DNA of 57,500 nt. Source: PALSA-1006 sp036171275. Its GTDB lineage: Bacteria; Pseudomonadota; Gammaproteobacteria; Burkholderiales; Gallionellaceae. The notes under the pieces were generated by a model. It searched no databases and was not told where the DNA came from. It was given only the letters and a program-made list of their open reading frames with translations. The stretch spans positions 1 to 57,500 of the forward strand of contig JAVHQT010000016.1 in the NCBI GenBank assembly GCA_036171275.1, written 5' to 3'. Below are positions 33,743 to 42,285 of this stretch, piece after piece. The translations under genes and the position numbers were made by a program. Each line of letters opens with the position of its first letter. The stretch's first letter is position 1.

Positions 33743-34181
33743 GACGTATTCTTTCTGGCAATTCTAAAATAGCCTCGCGATTACTGGGTGAAAAAACCGC
33801 TTCTGCTGCTTCACGCCAAGGTAACCACTGAAAATTAACGTGTTCACGTGGCGCGAGTTTTACCGCAACCGGATGCGGCAATTGCAAGCCAAAAACGTGT
33901 TCGGTGTTATGTGTTGTGCCGGGCGGAAAGCGATGCAGCCATTTGGCATAAATTTCATAGACATTGGTTTTTTGCCAATCGACTAATAGGTAACTACTTG
34001 ATTTTATTGATGTTTCTTCAAAAACTTCGCGCGCAGCCGTTTCAAGCAACGATTCATCGCCTTCGCGGCTACCGGTGACCGACTGCCATGCGCCGGCAGA
34101 ATCGGCGCGTTCAATCAATAAAACGTCTAAGGCTTCAGTATAGATCACCACCAAAGCAGAAATGGGTTGTTTAGTGTTCAT
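33735..34181 (-). CDS. nudB: Dihydroneopterin triphosphate diphosphatase (Nudix)
   Basis: 148 residues. A Nudix box (GDESLLETAAREVFEET, with variable G/E positions) follows SALVVIYTEALDVLLIERAD. In E. coli NudB removes pyrophosphate in folate synthesis. Position after aspS is usual. I chose the ATG at 34181, which gives the family N-terminus; it overlaps the barstar stop by 11 nt. The sequence 33991-34033 inside it resembles part of the gene at 27302. Confidence 0.92.
   Translation of the reverse strand: MNTKQPISALVVIYTEALDVLLIERADSAGAWQSVTGSREGDESLLETAAREVFEETSIKSSSYLLVDWQKTNVYEIYAKWLHRFPPGTTHNTEHVFGLQLPHPVAVKLAPREHVNFQWLPWREAAEAVFSPSNREAILELPERIRHV
33991..34006 (-). promoter_or_regulatory. 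IHF-like repeat motif inside nudB, variant
   Basis: On the minus strand TAAAATCAAGTAGTTA, two bases off the repeat consensus; the core AATCAAGTAGTTA fits WATCAANNNNTTR. GAAGAAACATCAA lies upstream. Confidence 0.45.
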
Positions 34182-34569
34182 CGCAAAAAAACACCCAGAA
34201 CGGTTTGCCTTCAGACCGCCAAAGCAGCACGGTTTCGTTAAAAATATCCAGCACGGTTGCGTAATCCACCGCATTCAAACCGAAGTTTTCTGGACAGTCG
34301 CGCAGGAGTAAAACGTATCCCAGCGCGGTGGGCAAATCGTTTAACACGTCCGCCAGCGCATCCCAGTTATGGCCAAACCATTCCGGCGCCTGTATGCCTT
34401 TTGCCAATTGCGCCAAAAATTCGCCTTTACCTTGCACTGCCGCCAAATCGACCTCGACTAAAGCAAAATCCGCCAACACGATATTCGCCTCTAAAATCGC
34501 CACAGGACACGTCAGCCGAAACACGCCTGCTTCATTCAGTTGCTGCAAACGCTGACACAAGTCGGACAT
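34171..34569 (-). CDS. Barstar-family ribonuclease inhibitor
   Basis: 132 residues. The barstar fold signature is clear in the second half: EFLAQLAKGIQAPEWFGHNWDALADVLNDL, then GYVLLLRDCPENF. Barstar blocks barnase-type RNases by covering the active site with an acidic helix. The ATG at 34569 is 2 nt after the RNase stop, with AAGGAG inside the RNase end, so the two are tightly coupled. It should stay in the cytosol, as it has no signal peptide. Confidence 0.92.
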   Translation of the reverse strand: MSDLCQRLQQLNEAGVFRLTCPVAILEANIVLADFALVEVDLAAVQGKGEFLAQLAKGIQAPEWFGHNWDALADVLNDLPTALGYVLLLRDCPENFGLNAVDYATVLDIFNETVLLWRSEGKPFWVFFCDEH

Positions 34570-34571
34570 GG

Positions 34572-34940
34572 TCACTCCTTGATTCGTTTGAAAGATTGGT
34601 AATGATCGTCGCTGTAATAACACTCCGGCACGATACCGCAGACAATCCGCCGCGCACCACGATTGCGCACACCCGGCGTTTTCACCGTGTATTCATGGTA
34701 ATAACCGCGTGGTTGTGACGGCAGTAAACGCTCGCGATTGCCGAACACCACGCCATCTTTGGGATAGCGGAATGGGCCGCCTTGTTTGATTAGCTGAAAA
34801 GTATCCCTAGCCTGCGCGGGCAGTTGCGACAAAGTCACGCTAGGCAGTTCCGGAGCAGGAGAGAAGAAACCAGCATGCGCAACAGGCTGCCAGAGCAACA
34901 GCCCCAGCACGAAGCACAGCGCTTTCAAGCCACGAAACAT
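34572..34940 (-). CDS. Secreted barnase-type ribonuclease
   Basis: 122 residues. A signal peptide (LKALCFVLGLLLWQPVAHA) precedes a barnase/RNase N1-type domain: LPAQARDTFQLIKQGGPFRYPKDGVVFGNRE, then the catalytic Glu in YYHEYTV, the Arg residues in RGARRIVCG and the catalytic His in DDHYQSFKRI. It probably cleaves RNA after G outside the cytosol. The ATG at 34940 is 1 nt after the aspS stop; an ATG at 34958 would add six residues. Barstar follows at once. Confidence 0.92.
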   Translation of the reverse strand: MFRGLKALCFVLGLLLWQPVAHAGFFSPAPELPSVTLSQLPAQARDTFQLIKQGGPFRYPKDGVVFGNRERLLPSQPRGYYHEYTVKTPGVRNRGARRIVCGIVPECYYSDDHYQSFKRIKE

Positions 34941-34941
34941 T

Positions 34942-36738
34942 TTAGCTATTGGCCGCATCAGTCACGGCGGGTGCGCGCAGGCGAATATGCAGTTCTCGCA
35001 ACTGTTTTTCATCCACGGCACTGGGGGCTTGCGTCAACAAGCATTGCGCACGTTGGGTTTTTGGGAAAGCAATGACATCGCGAATCGATTCCGCGCCCGT
35101 CATCATAGTGACGATGCGATCCAGTCCAAACGCCAAGCCGCCATGCGGTGGCGCGCCATATTGCAGCGCGTCGAGCAGGAAGCCAAATTTCAATTGCGCT
35201 TCTTCAGCGCCGATATTCAGCGCACGGAAAACTTGGCTTTGCACTTCTTCTTTATGAATCCGCACCGAGCCACCGCCGATTTCCCAGCCGTTGAGCGCCA
35301 AGTCATAGGCCTTTGCCAGACATTTTCCCGGATCCGTTTCTAGGAATTGCAAATGTTCATCTTTTGGCGCGGTGAACGGATGATGGCACGCGTTCCAGCG
35401 TTTACCTTCGTCGTCGTATTCAAACATCGGGAAATCCACCACCCACAGCGGTTCCCACGCTTTGCCGTTGAGATGATTTTTCTCGTGACCGATTTTGCTA
35501 CGCAATGCGCCCAAGGCGTCGTTGACGATTTTTTCTTTGTCTGCGCCGAAGAAAATGATGTCGCCATTTTGTGCGCCAGTACGTTCAATAATGGTTCTGA
35601 GTGCGGTTTCATGCAGATTTTTGACAATCGGCGATTGCAAGCCAGAATCATTTAACGCATTGATATTATTGACTTTTATGTAAGCCAAACCTTTTGCACC
35701 ATATATGCTGACAAACTTGGTGTAGTCGTCAATTTCGCCGCGCGTAAACGCACCACCATTCGGCACGCACAAGGCAGCGACGCGACCATTTTCAGAATTG
35801 GCCACGCCGGCAAACACTTTAAACGCCACGTCTTTGACGGCATCGGTCACATCGGTCAGTTCCAAGGTGACGCGCAAATCGGGTTTATCCGAACCAAAAC
35901 GGCTCATCGCCTCTGCGTAAGTCATGCGTGGAAAAGGATTCGGCAGGGTGACATCAAGCACCGATTTAAACACGACGCGAATCATTTCTTCCATCATTTC
36001 CATAATCTGTTGTTCAGTCAGGAAAGAAGTTTCAATATCCACTTGGGTAAATTCGGGCTGGCGATCGGCGCGTAAATCTTCGTCACGGAAACATTTGGTC
36101 AGTTGGTAGTAGCGATCAAAGCCCGCCACCATCAACATTTGCTTGAATAATTGCGGTGATTGCGGCAGCGCAAAAAACTCACCGGCGTGCACGCGTGACG
36201 GCACTAAATAATCGCGTGCGCCTTCGGGGGTGGATTTGGTGAGCATGGGTGTTTCGATGTCGATAAAACCTTTGTCATCTAAAAAGCGCCGAAAAGCACG
36301 CGCCGTTTTGTAACGCAATTGCATATTTTTTTGCATTTGCGGACGGCGCAAATCAATCACCCGATGCGTCAAGCGCACATTTTCGGATAAGTTCTCGTCA
36401 TCAAGTTGAAACGGTGGCGTGACTGCCACGTTCAAAATTTCAATTTCATGACACAAAATTTCAATTTCACCACTGCCCATATTGGCGTTACTGGTTCCTT
36501 CAGGACGGCGCCGCACTTTGCCGGTGATACGCAAAACATATTCACTACGCACCGATTCTGCCCGTTTAAACATCGCTGCGCGGTCGGGATCGCAAACCAC
36601 TTGTGCCAGTCCTTCACGGTCGCGCAAGTCAATAAAAATAACACCGCCGTGGTCGCGGCGCCGATGCGCCCAGCCACAAATGCTGACGATTTGATCTAAA
36701 TGTGAAGCGTTAAGGTTTCCGCAGTAATGAGTTCTCAT
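34942..36738 (-). CDS. aspS: Aspartyl-tRNA synthetase
   Basis: 598 residues, bacterial class II type: N-terminal anticodon-binding OB domain (SICGWAHRRRDHGGVIFIDLRDREG), motif 2 (FRDEDLRADRQPEFTQVDIE), the GAD insertion domain and motif 3 (GLAFGLDRIV). It charges tRNA-Asp. fmdB and the DUF502 gene lie upstream, RNase and barstar downstream, all in one direction. An IHF-consensus sequence (AATCAAATACTTA, 36743-36755) lies just before its start. Confidence 0.98.
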   Translation of the reverse strand: MRTHYCGNLNASHLDQIVSICGWAHRRRDHGGVIFIDLRDREGLAQVVCDPDRAAMFKRAESVRSEYVLRITGKVRRRPEGTSNANMGSGEIEILCHEIEILNVAVTPPFQLDDENLSENVRLTHRVIDLRRPQMQKNMQLRYKTARAFRRFLDDKGFIDIETPMLTKSTPEGARDYLVPSRVHAGEFFALPQSPQLFKQMLMVAGFDRYYQLTKCFRDEDLRADRQPEFTQVDIETSFLTEQQIMEMMEEMIRVVFKSVLDVTLPNPFPRMTYAEAMSRFGSDKPDLRVTLELTDVTDAVKDVAFKVFAGVANSENGRVAALCVPNGGAFTRGEIDDYTKFVSIYGAKGLAYIKVNNINALNDSGLQSPIVKNLHETALRTIIERTGAQNGDIIFFGADKEKIVNDALGALRSKIGHEKNHLNGKAWEPLWVVDFPMFEYDDEGKRWNACHHPFTAPKDEHLQFLETDPGKCLAKAYDLALNGWEIGGGSVRIHKEEVQSQVFRALNIGAEEAQLKFGFLLDALQYGAPPHGGLAFGLDRIVTMMTGAESIRDVIAFPKTQRAQCLLTQAPSAVDEKQLRELHIRLRAPAVTDAANS

Positions 36739-36774
36739 TTTTTAAGTATTTGATTTAATTAAGATTTATAAGAT

Positions 36775-37368
36775 TTATTTTTGAGCATTGAGTTTAGACA
36801 AGGCATCTTCGGGAGAGGCAACCACCCCCATAGAAATGATCGATTTGAACGCACTATCGACTTTGATGTTCAACTCGATGGTGTCCACTTTTCGCACATA
36901 AAAGTAAAATCCGTTGACGGGACTGGGCGTGGTTGGCACAAAAACAGCGACATATTCTTCATCCAAAGCACGGCTAACTTCAGCAGGAACGGTGGTTTGA
37001 AAAGCCAATGACCAAGCGTCAGGATGCGGATAACGCACCAGTAAAACTTTACCAAAAGCGTTACCCGATTCTGAAAGCAAGGTGTCACTGACTTGTTTGA
37101 CGCTGTTGTAAATGCTATTGACCACAGGAATGCGTTGCAACAACGAGTGCCACATTTGCAATATTTTTTGCCCAAAAACATTGCGCGCCAACAAACCGGT
37201 GACCAACACAATGACCACAGTTAATAGCACGCCCAAACCTTGAATGCGCCACGCTTCTGGCAGTAGCTTGAGCGATTGATCCATCGCACCAATGGTTAAA
37301 TTTAACACCCAAAGGGTGATGCCAATCGGCACCCAAACCAGCAATCCGGTTAATAAATATTTTTTCAT
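36775..37368 (-). CDS. DUF502-family membrane protein
   Basis: 197 residues with two N-terminal membrane helices (YLLTGLLVWVPIGITLWVL; GVLLTVVIVLVTGLLARN), then the family pattern IPVVNSIYNSVKQVSDTL and VFVPTTPSPVNGFYFYV. Function unknown. Its ATG overlaps the fmdB stop (ATGA). fmdB-DUF502-aspS is a recurring order. Confidence 0.9.
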   Translation of the reverse strand: MKKYLLTGLLVWVPIGITLWVLNLTIGAMDQSLKLLPEAWRIQGLGVLLTVVIVLVTGLLARNVFGQKILQMWHSLLQRIPVVNSIYNSVKQVSDTLLSESGNAFGKVLLVRYPHPDAWSLAFQTTVPAEVSRALDEEYVAVFVPTTPSPVNGFYFYVRKVDTIELNIKVDSAFKSIISMGVVASPEDALSKLNAQK

Positions 37369-37604
37369 TCGTGCGACACCGGGCAAGCAGCGCAAGCGGC
37401 GGGCTCAGATTTCGCTGCGGGTGGATTTTTAAAATCCGTGGCGTAATAACCATTGCCTTTTAGCTGAAAACCCGCTGCAGTCAATTGTTTTTCAAGGGTT
37501 TCCTTGCCACAGACAGGGCAAGCGGTGAGGAGAGGATCGCTCATTTTTTGCATCGCTTCATGCGTTTGGCCGCAAGCACTGCAACGATATTCATAAATCG
37601 GCAT
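37365..37604 (-). CDS. FmdB-family zinc-ribbon regulatory-like protein
   Basis: 79 residues: MPIYEYRCSACGQTHEAMQKMSD, then a second CPVCG pair. The two CxxC knuckles should bind one zinc. FmdB-type proteins are of uncertain function. AAGGAG precedes the ATG. It is the first gene of the seven-gene operon ending with nadA. Confidence 0.93.
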   Translation of the reverse strand: MPIYEYRCSACGQTHEAMQKMSDPLLTACPVCGKETLEKQLTAAGFQLKGNGYYATDFKNPPAAKSEPAACAACPVSHE

Positions 37605-37645
37605 AACAGGCTCCTTAAACAGTTGGTTTCAAAAAAAAGGGGCGC

Positions 37646-37651
37646 ATTATA
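37646..37651 (-). promoter_or_regulatory. Probable -10 box for the fmdB-aspS-nadA operon
   Basis: TATAAT on the minus strand 42 nt before the fmdB ATG. A consensus -35 at the right distance was not found. Confidence 0.45.
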
Positions 37652-37700
37652 CCTCAGCAGCCCGTTGATAATCAGTCCTGCTCGCCCCCCGAACACCACT

Positions 37701-37744
37701 CCCCCGTTAGGCTACGCCTGCCACTTCTTCAATTGCAGGGGAGT
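37701..37744 (-). repeat. Dispersed repeat family A, copy 3 (inverted, diverged)
   Basis: On the minus strand it reads CTCCCCTGCAATTGAAGAAG, then TGGCAGGC, GTAGCCTA and CGGGGG, matching the order of blocks in the copies at 29668 and 29734. Confidence 0.65.
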
Positions 37745-37962
37745 TAAGTGCCGATTCTCCTATGCTGTTTGCATCATCACGGCAGAATGCCGAGCGACCA
37801 ATGGACTCATCAAAACAAGGAAATCGTAGCATCCGGCCATGTCGTCCAGCGCATCTGGATGGCCAATTGTTAAGGACATTCGCTGCGGTTCCCCACCGCC
37901 CAATCATCTACGCCAGTATGGGAACGCTGGTGAGCAACTGCCGCCGAACCGACTCAGAAAAC

Positions 37963-37977
37963 GCTGATTAAATCAGC
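37963..37977. repeat. Short palindromic repeat, family C
   Basis: GCTGATTAAATCAGC, a perfect 7-bp inverted repeat around one base. The same element is at 39401-39417 (GCTGATTAAATCAGTGC), and partial forms occur at 17271 (GCTGATTAAT), 39168 and 5478. Confidence 0.65.
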
Positions 37978-38125
37978 CGCTCGCCCAGCGCTTGCAGAAA
38001 CGCTGCAAAGCCCCTGACAGACACGGGCTAGTCCTTGCGGGTAAAGTACAAACAGAATCAATCAGCCTGTCCTTAAAAAATTCGACGACCGGTTCAGTGC
38101 CAATCGTCGAAATGCTGGTGACGCT

Positions 38126-39109
38126 CTATTTAAATAGATGTTTAACCATTTCACGTTCGTCCAGTAGCTCTTGGTAACTATCCAGCATGTGCTTGCGTCC
38201 GATTTCGCTAATCGGCAAATCTTGCACAATATGATAATGACCGTTGCGGCATGTAACCGGAAGTCCATACAACACGCCTTCCGGAATGCCATAACTACCA
38301 TCCGACGGCACGCTCATCGTCACCCAATCGTTGTGGTGCGAATGCAGCAACCAGTCGTGCATATGCCCGATAGCGGCATTGGCGGCACTCGCGGCACTGC
38401 TTAATCCGCGCGCTTCAATCACGGCCGCGCCGCGTTTTTGCACGGTGGGAATAAATGTTTGCTCAACCCAGGACAAATCCGGAAGCACTTCAATCACTTT
38501 GCGTCCGCGAATTTCGGCGTGGTCTAAATCAGGATATTGCGTACCGGAATGGTTGCCCCAAATGACCATTTTTTTGATATCACGAATCGGCTGAAACAAC
38601 TTAAGCGCGACTTGTGCGATAGCGCGATTGTGGTCTAAACGCATCATGGCGCTAAAATTACGCGGATCGAGATCGGGCGCATTCTTCATTGTAATCAAAG
38701 CGTTAGTGTTAGCGGGATTGCCCACCACCAACACTTTAACGTGCCGCGCCGCCACTTCATTCAAAATACGTCCTTGTTCATAAAAAATAGCGCCGTTCGC
38801 TTCCAACAAATCTTTGCGTTCCATGCCTTTACTGCGCGGACGTGCGCCGACCAAAATCACCACTTCTGCATCGCGAAATGCCACGCGCGGATCATCGGTG
38901 GTAATCACTTGTTGCAAATTGCCAAACGCGCAATCTTCCAACTCCATCGCCACACCGCGCAACGCCGCTTGCGCCTGCGGCAAATCCAGTAATTGCAAGA
39001 TAATCGGCTGTTCGCGTCCCAACATATCGCCGTTGGCGATGCGAAACAACATACTGTAACCAATTTGACCAGCAGCACCTGTAATGGCAATGCGAATAGG
39101 GGCTTTCAT
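38126..39109 (-). CDS. mdh: Malate dehydrogenase
   Basis: 327 residues, cytosolic-like MDH type: VAITGAAGQIGYS-type Rossmann start (IAITGAAGQIGYSMLF), VLVGARPRSKGMERKDLL with the mobile-loop arginines, NPANTNAL, LDHNRA and the catalytic His in WGNHSGTQYPD. It interconverts malate and oxaloacetate with NAD(H). The ATG at 39109 has GGAGAG upstream. The sequence type is that of Betaproteobacteria. Confidence 0.97.
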   Translation of the reverse strand: MKAPIRIAITGAAGQIGYSMLFRIANGDMLGREQPIILQLLDLPQAQAALRGVAMELEDCAFGNLQQVITTDDPRVAFRDAEVVILVGARPRSKGMERKDLLEANGAIFYEQGRILNEVAARHVKVLVVGNPANTNALITMKNAPDLDPRNFSAMMRLDHNRAIAQVALKLFQPIRDIKKMVIWGNHSGTQYPDLDHAEIRGRKVIEVLPDLSWVEQTFIPTVQKRGAAVIEARGLSSAASAANAAIGHMHDWLLHSHHNDWVTMSVPSDGSYGIPEGVLYGLPVTCRNGHYHIVQDLPISEIGRKHMLDSYQELLDEREMVKHLFK

Positions 39110-39400
39110 TTTTACTCTCCTGTGAATTTGGGAAGGCGGCATTTTGCCACAGTGGTCAAAGGAAGCGCTGATTTATTCCATTCGCAGTGAAGCGGACCCA
39201 GCACTGCGGCATCGATGTCCTATCAATCAATTCGTTAAAATCGCCCTTCGACTCGTTCAGGGCAAACGCCGCGTTACATCCGTGTTGACGCAGCCGCAAC
39301 GAATGGGTGGTCACCAAATAAATAGCATGGCAATTTACCCGCTAATTGCCGCTTCATTTTATGCAACAATCGCTATCCTGTTTGCACAGCTTTGCGACGT

Positions 39401-39417
39401 GCTGATTAAATCAGTGC
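39401..39417. repeat. Short palindromic repeat, family C, second copy
   Basis: GCTGATTAAATCAGTGC. It shares 14 identical bases with 37963-37977. Confidence 0.6.
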
Positions 39418-39508
39418 TGCCTTTGGACACGCTACCGTGCTAAAACTTCCTATCACTCTCACTGCGGGTTTCGACCAATGCCGAAATAAAAGTAGCAAAA
39501 AACCATTT

Positions 39509-39524
39509 TAAAATCAATTAGTTA
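39509..39524 (+). promoter_or_regulatory. IHF-like repeat motif, variant, before pldA
   Basis: TAAAATCAATTAGTTA, one base off the consensus, 16 nt before the pldA ATG, with GCAAAAAACC upstream. It may overlap a -10 region. Confidence 0.5.
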
Positions 39525-39540
39525 GGCTAATACAAGCAAC

Positions 39541-40521
39541 ATGAATTTACACAAAAACAATTGGCTGTTTTACGGGATGATGCTCATTTTATTGACGATT
39601 GGCTTTGCCGCGCCCGCCAATGCTGCGCCCGCCAATTCCGCGCCCGCCAAAAAGCCTGTCGCCGCCAAAAAAACGCCCGCGCCAACTGAAAGAGCCACTT
39701 ACAAACCCGCTGCCAGTCAGCAATCTTCTGGCGGCGGCAGCGGCTTAGTTGCCGAATGGACACCCACGGTTGAGCTGAAACCGTACCAACAAAACTACTT
39801 TTTATTGCTAACCAACACCACGCAGCCGAATAATCTGCCCAGCAGCACCAATCCGCTCAACAATGTCATCACACCGACTTTGCTCGACAATCATGATATT
39901 CAATTTCAAATTAGCGTAAAGCATGACTTAGCGGATTTTGAAGAATTGGGCTCGTTATGGTTTGGCTACACGCAACGCTCATTTTGGCAATTTTATGACC
40001 GGACAAATTCGCAGCCTTTTAGAGAAACCAACTACGAACCGGAATTGATTTATTCACTGCGCGCCTCCGATTTCAGCGTCATTAATTTAGGCTTAGCTCA
40101 TCAATCGAATGGAGAATCGGTGCCGCGCTCGCGCAGTTGGAATCGCTACTATATTCAACCCATTATTGAGATTTTTAATGAAGACGATCAACGTTTGATA
40201 TTACGCAGCCAATGGTGGGAGCGTTTGAATGAACCGCTGGCCACAGATGACAATCCCGACTTAATTGCGTATTTGGGCTTTCGAGAAATAGAATTGCGTT
40301 ATGTGCAAAAAAACGGCTGGGATATTTCGGCCATTTCCCGAAAAAAATCGATTAAGCTTTTAGTTTCCGCGCCCTTCTCGACTTGGCTGGCGCTTGATAG
40401 CGATGGCGATAGCAACATCAATTTGCAAGTTTATTATTTCGACGGCTATGGCGAAAGCCTGCTAGATTACAATCAAAGCCATTCCACTTGGGGCATAGGG
40501 TTTTCCTTTCCAAACTTCTAA
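39541..40521 (+). CDS. pldA: Outer-membrane phospholipase A
   Basis: 326 residues with a signal peptide (LILLTIGFAAPANA) and an Ala/Pro/Lys-rich linker with three APAN/APAK repeats. The barrel has the OMPLA active site: HQSNG (His and Ser of the catalytic dyad) and the SWNR asparagine. The calcium-site region DGYGESLLDYN is also present. It hydrolyses phospholipids in the outer membrane when lipid asymmetry is lost. The kinase/regulator pair follows. Confidence 0.93.
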   Translation: MNLHKNNWLFYGMMLILLTIGFAAPANAAPANSAPAKKPVAAKKTPAPTERATYKPAASQQSSGGGSGLVAEWTPTVELKPYQQNYFLLLTNTTQPNNLPSSTNPLNNVITPTLLDNHDIQFQISVKHDLADFEELGSLWFGYTQRSFWQFYDRTNSQPFRETNYEPELIYSLRASDFSVINLGLAHQSNGESVPRSRSWNRYYIQPIIEIFNEDDQRLILRSQWWERLNEPLATDDNPDLIAYLGFREIELRYVQKNGWDISAISRKKSIKLLVSAPFSTWLALDSDGDSNINLQVYYFDGYGESLLDYNQSHSTWGIGFSFPNF

Positions 40522-40568
40522 CCTTAATTAAATTCTCACGTAACGCCCTGCTTCAATAAAAAACTGTT

Positions 40569-40584
40569 TATAATCAATATGTTA
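40569..40584 (+). promoter_or_regulatory. IHF-like repeat motif, exact copy
   Basis: TATAATCAATATGTTA, 52 nt before the kinase ATG, with CAATAAAAAACTG upstream. Its TATAAT might act as a -10 box. Confidence 0.55.
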
Positions 40585-40636
40585 TATCATAATTTTTTGG
40601 TCCAATCATTAACTCAACTTATCAGAAGGCCGGGCC

Positions 40637-41311
40637 ATGAATAAGCGCTTAAAGAAAATCTTCGCGCAACAATTTGAGGAATCACTGCTTGCCATGACGG
40701 AAGAATGCAAACAAAGCCTCGGACAGGAATTGCATGACAATTTAGGGCAACAGCTGGCAGCAATTGCCTATCAGTCGCGGGCTTTAGAGAAAAAAATTGT
40801 CAACTATGCCGATGTGGAATCAGCTCAAGTCGCCGCCGCGATTGCCTTGCAAGCACAGCAGGCACTCATGGCGTGCAAACAACTCGCCCAAGGTTTATTA
40901 CCCTTTGAATTGGCGCGCGATGGCTTGGCAATTGCACTCTCCGAATTTGCCACCAGCATCGCTCATTTATATGACATTCACTGCGAGGTATCCTGTACAG
41001 AAGAGATAGCTATTCAGGATGCCACGGTGGCTTTACACCTTTATCGAATCGCGCAGGAAGCAATCAATAATGCCCTCCGTCATGCCGGCGCTCAACATCT
41101 GGCCATTGCGCTGACTTTGAAAAAAAATCGCCTACGCTTGTCGATTATTGACGATGGATGCGGCTTTTCAGGTGACCATACTCAAGCCGATTCCACCTCC
41201 ATGGGCATTAAAATAATGCACTATCGCGCACATCAATTAGGGGCAAAACTGCATTTTTTCCAGCTTGCTAATGGCGGTACGGAAGTGCGGGTTAAAATGA
41301 AAGTTCGCTAA
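40637..41311 (+). CDS. Minimal soluble histidine kinase without sensor domain
   Basis: 224 residues. After a short helix the HisKA_3 motif starts at about residue 25 (SLGQELHDNLGQQLAA), with H33 the likely phospho-acceptor. The ATPase part has HLYRIAQEAINNALRHAGA, IDDGCGF and MGIKIMHYRA. There is no sensory or membrane part, so the signal must come through another protein. The regulator gene begins directly at its stop. AAGG lies 8 nt before the ATG. Confidence 0.9.
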   Translation: MNKRLKKIFAQQFEESLLAMTEECKQSLGQELHDNLGQQLAAIAYQSRALEKKIVNYADVESAQVAAAIALQAQQALMACKQLAQGLLPFELARDGLAIALSEFATSIAHLYDIHCEVSCTEEIAIQDATVALHLYRIAQEAINNALRHAGAQHLAIALTLKKNRLRLSIIDDGCGFSGDHTQADSTSMGIKIMHYRAHQLGAKLHFFQLANGGTEVRVKMKVR

Positions 41312-41965
41312 ATGCCGTTAAAAACACAGGTCATGTTGGTGGACGACCATGCCATGTTGCGGCACGGCATGGCAATGCTGGTCAATGGGGAAGCCGACAT
41401 GGAAGTGTTTGCCGAGGCGAGCGATGGTGGTGATGCAATGGCGGTGCTGGAATCAGAACATCATCCCGACATTGTGCTGGTGGATTTATCGCTCAAAACG
41501 CTTTCCGGCTTCGAGTTAATTAAAAGCATTCACCTGCTCATTCCGGCCTTGCCGGTGCTGGTGGTGTCAATGCACGACGAGACGGTTTATGCCGAACGGG
41601 CGCTGCGCTCCGGCGCACGTGGCTACGTGATGAAACAAGAGCCCGGCGACGTGCTAATCAAGGCAATTCGCGAGGTAACGAACGGTAATTATTTCCTGAG
41701 CGGCGCGATGCACAATCAACTGATGAACCGGTTTGTCAGCGGAAAATCTGAATCGGATCAATTAATTAACAGCTTAACGCCAAGCGAATTTGAAGTGTTA
41801 CACCTGATTGGCTCAGGTCATAGTAGCAAAGACATTGCCAAATTCCTCAGCCGCAGTATCAAAACCATCGAAACGCACCGTGCCAATATTCGGGCAAAAT
41901 TACATTTAAAAAACGGAGCAGATTTAATGCGCTATGCCACGCACTGGATTACAGCAGAACACTAA
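41312..41965 (+). CDS. NarL/FixJ-family response regulator
   Basis: 217 residues: receiver with D58 (VLVDLS), the conserved K in YVMKQEPGD and a LuxR-type helix-turn-helix (LTPSEFEVLHLIGSGHSSKDIAKFLSRSIKTIETHRANIRAK region). ATG abuts the kinase stop, so translation is coupled. Targets unknown; pldA upstream and the large signalling protein downstream are candidates by position. Confidence 0.92.
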   Translation: MPLKTQVMLVDDHAMLRHGMAMLVNGEADMEVFAEASDGGDAMAVLESEHHPDIVLVDLSLKTLSGFELIKSIHLLIPALPVLVVSMHDETVYAERALRSGARGYVMKQEPGDVLIKAIREVTNGNYFLSGAMHNQLMNRFVSGKSESDQLINSLTPSEFEVLHLIGSGHSSKDIAKFLSRSIKTIETHRANIRAKLHLKNGADLMRYATHWITAEH

Positions 41966-42285
41966 AGACGCACTGAATAATACGTCAGCGATTAGCGGTG
42001 ATTCTGACTAGCCTCGCGCCGTGTCTGTGGCAAAGCAATTGTGGTTTGGGGGTTAACTCAGCCGTTTGCCCTAAGCCTGCCGAGGGTAATTTAAGTATCA
42101 GATTTAGCCAATCCAATACTTTGTAACATCATGATTTTAAACATATTTTTATTAAATCACTGCTTAAACCCACTTGCGAAAATATCAACTAAGGGAAACC
42201 CTTAGCGCAGAACAAGGGTTTCTCCAATTTTCGTGCGAATTCAACACCGTTATGATGCCGGCACTTAAATTTAGGTGGTGTCATC
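41966..42285. other. 320-bp intergenic region
   Basis: Nothing definite except a short CTGCCGAGGG stretch near 42079, a possible TATGAT box near 42250 and AGGTGG before the GTG at 42286. No terminator with a T-run was found. Confidence 0.5.

Larger units (their letters stand above)
37605..38125. other. 521-bp spacer between mdh and fmdB
   Basis: It holds a family-A repeat (37701-37744, inverted), a family-C palindrome (37963-37977) and an unidentified stretch (37756-37950). The open frames here have no family resemblance, and I judge them spurious. Confidence 0.6.
39110..39540. other. 431-bp divergent spacer (mdh/pldA)
   Basis: It contains two family-C elements (about 39165 and 39401-39417) and a CCCTTCGACTCGTTCAGGGC-type stretch near 39243 that has a partial echo at 22497. 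An IHF-like motif lies near pldA. No gene is credible here. Confidence 0.6.

Noticed and set aside
37762..37971. Short plus-strand open frame downstream of mdh
   Set aside because: It lies in repeat debris, has no ribosome-binding site and shows no recognisable motif.
39144..39443. Plus-strand open frame of about 100 codons upstream of pldA
   Set aside because: It spans dispersed repeats, and its translation looks like random repeat sequence.
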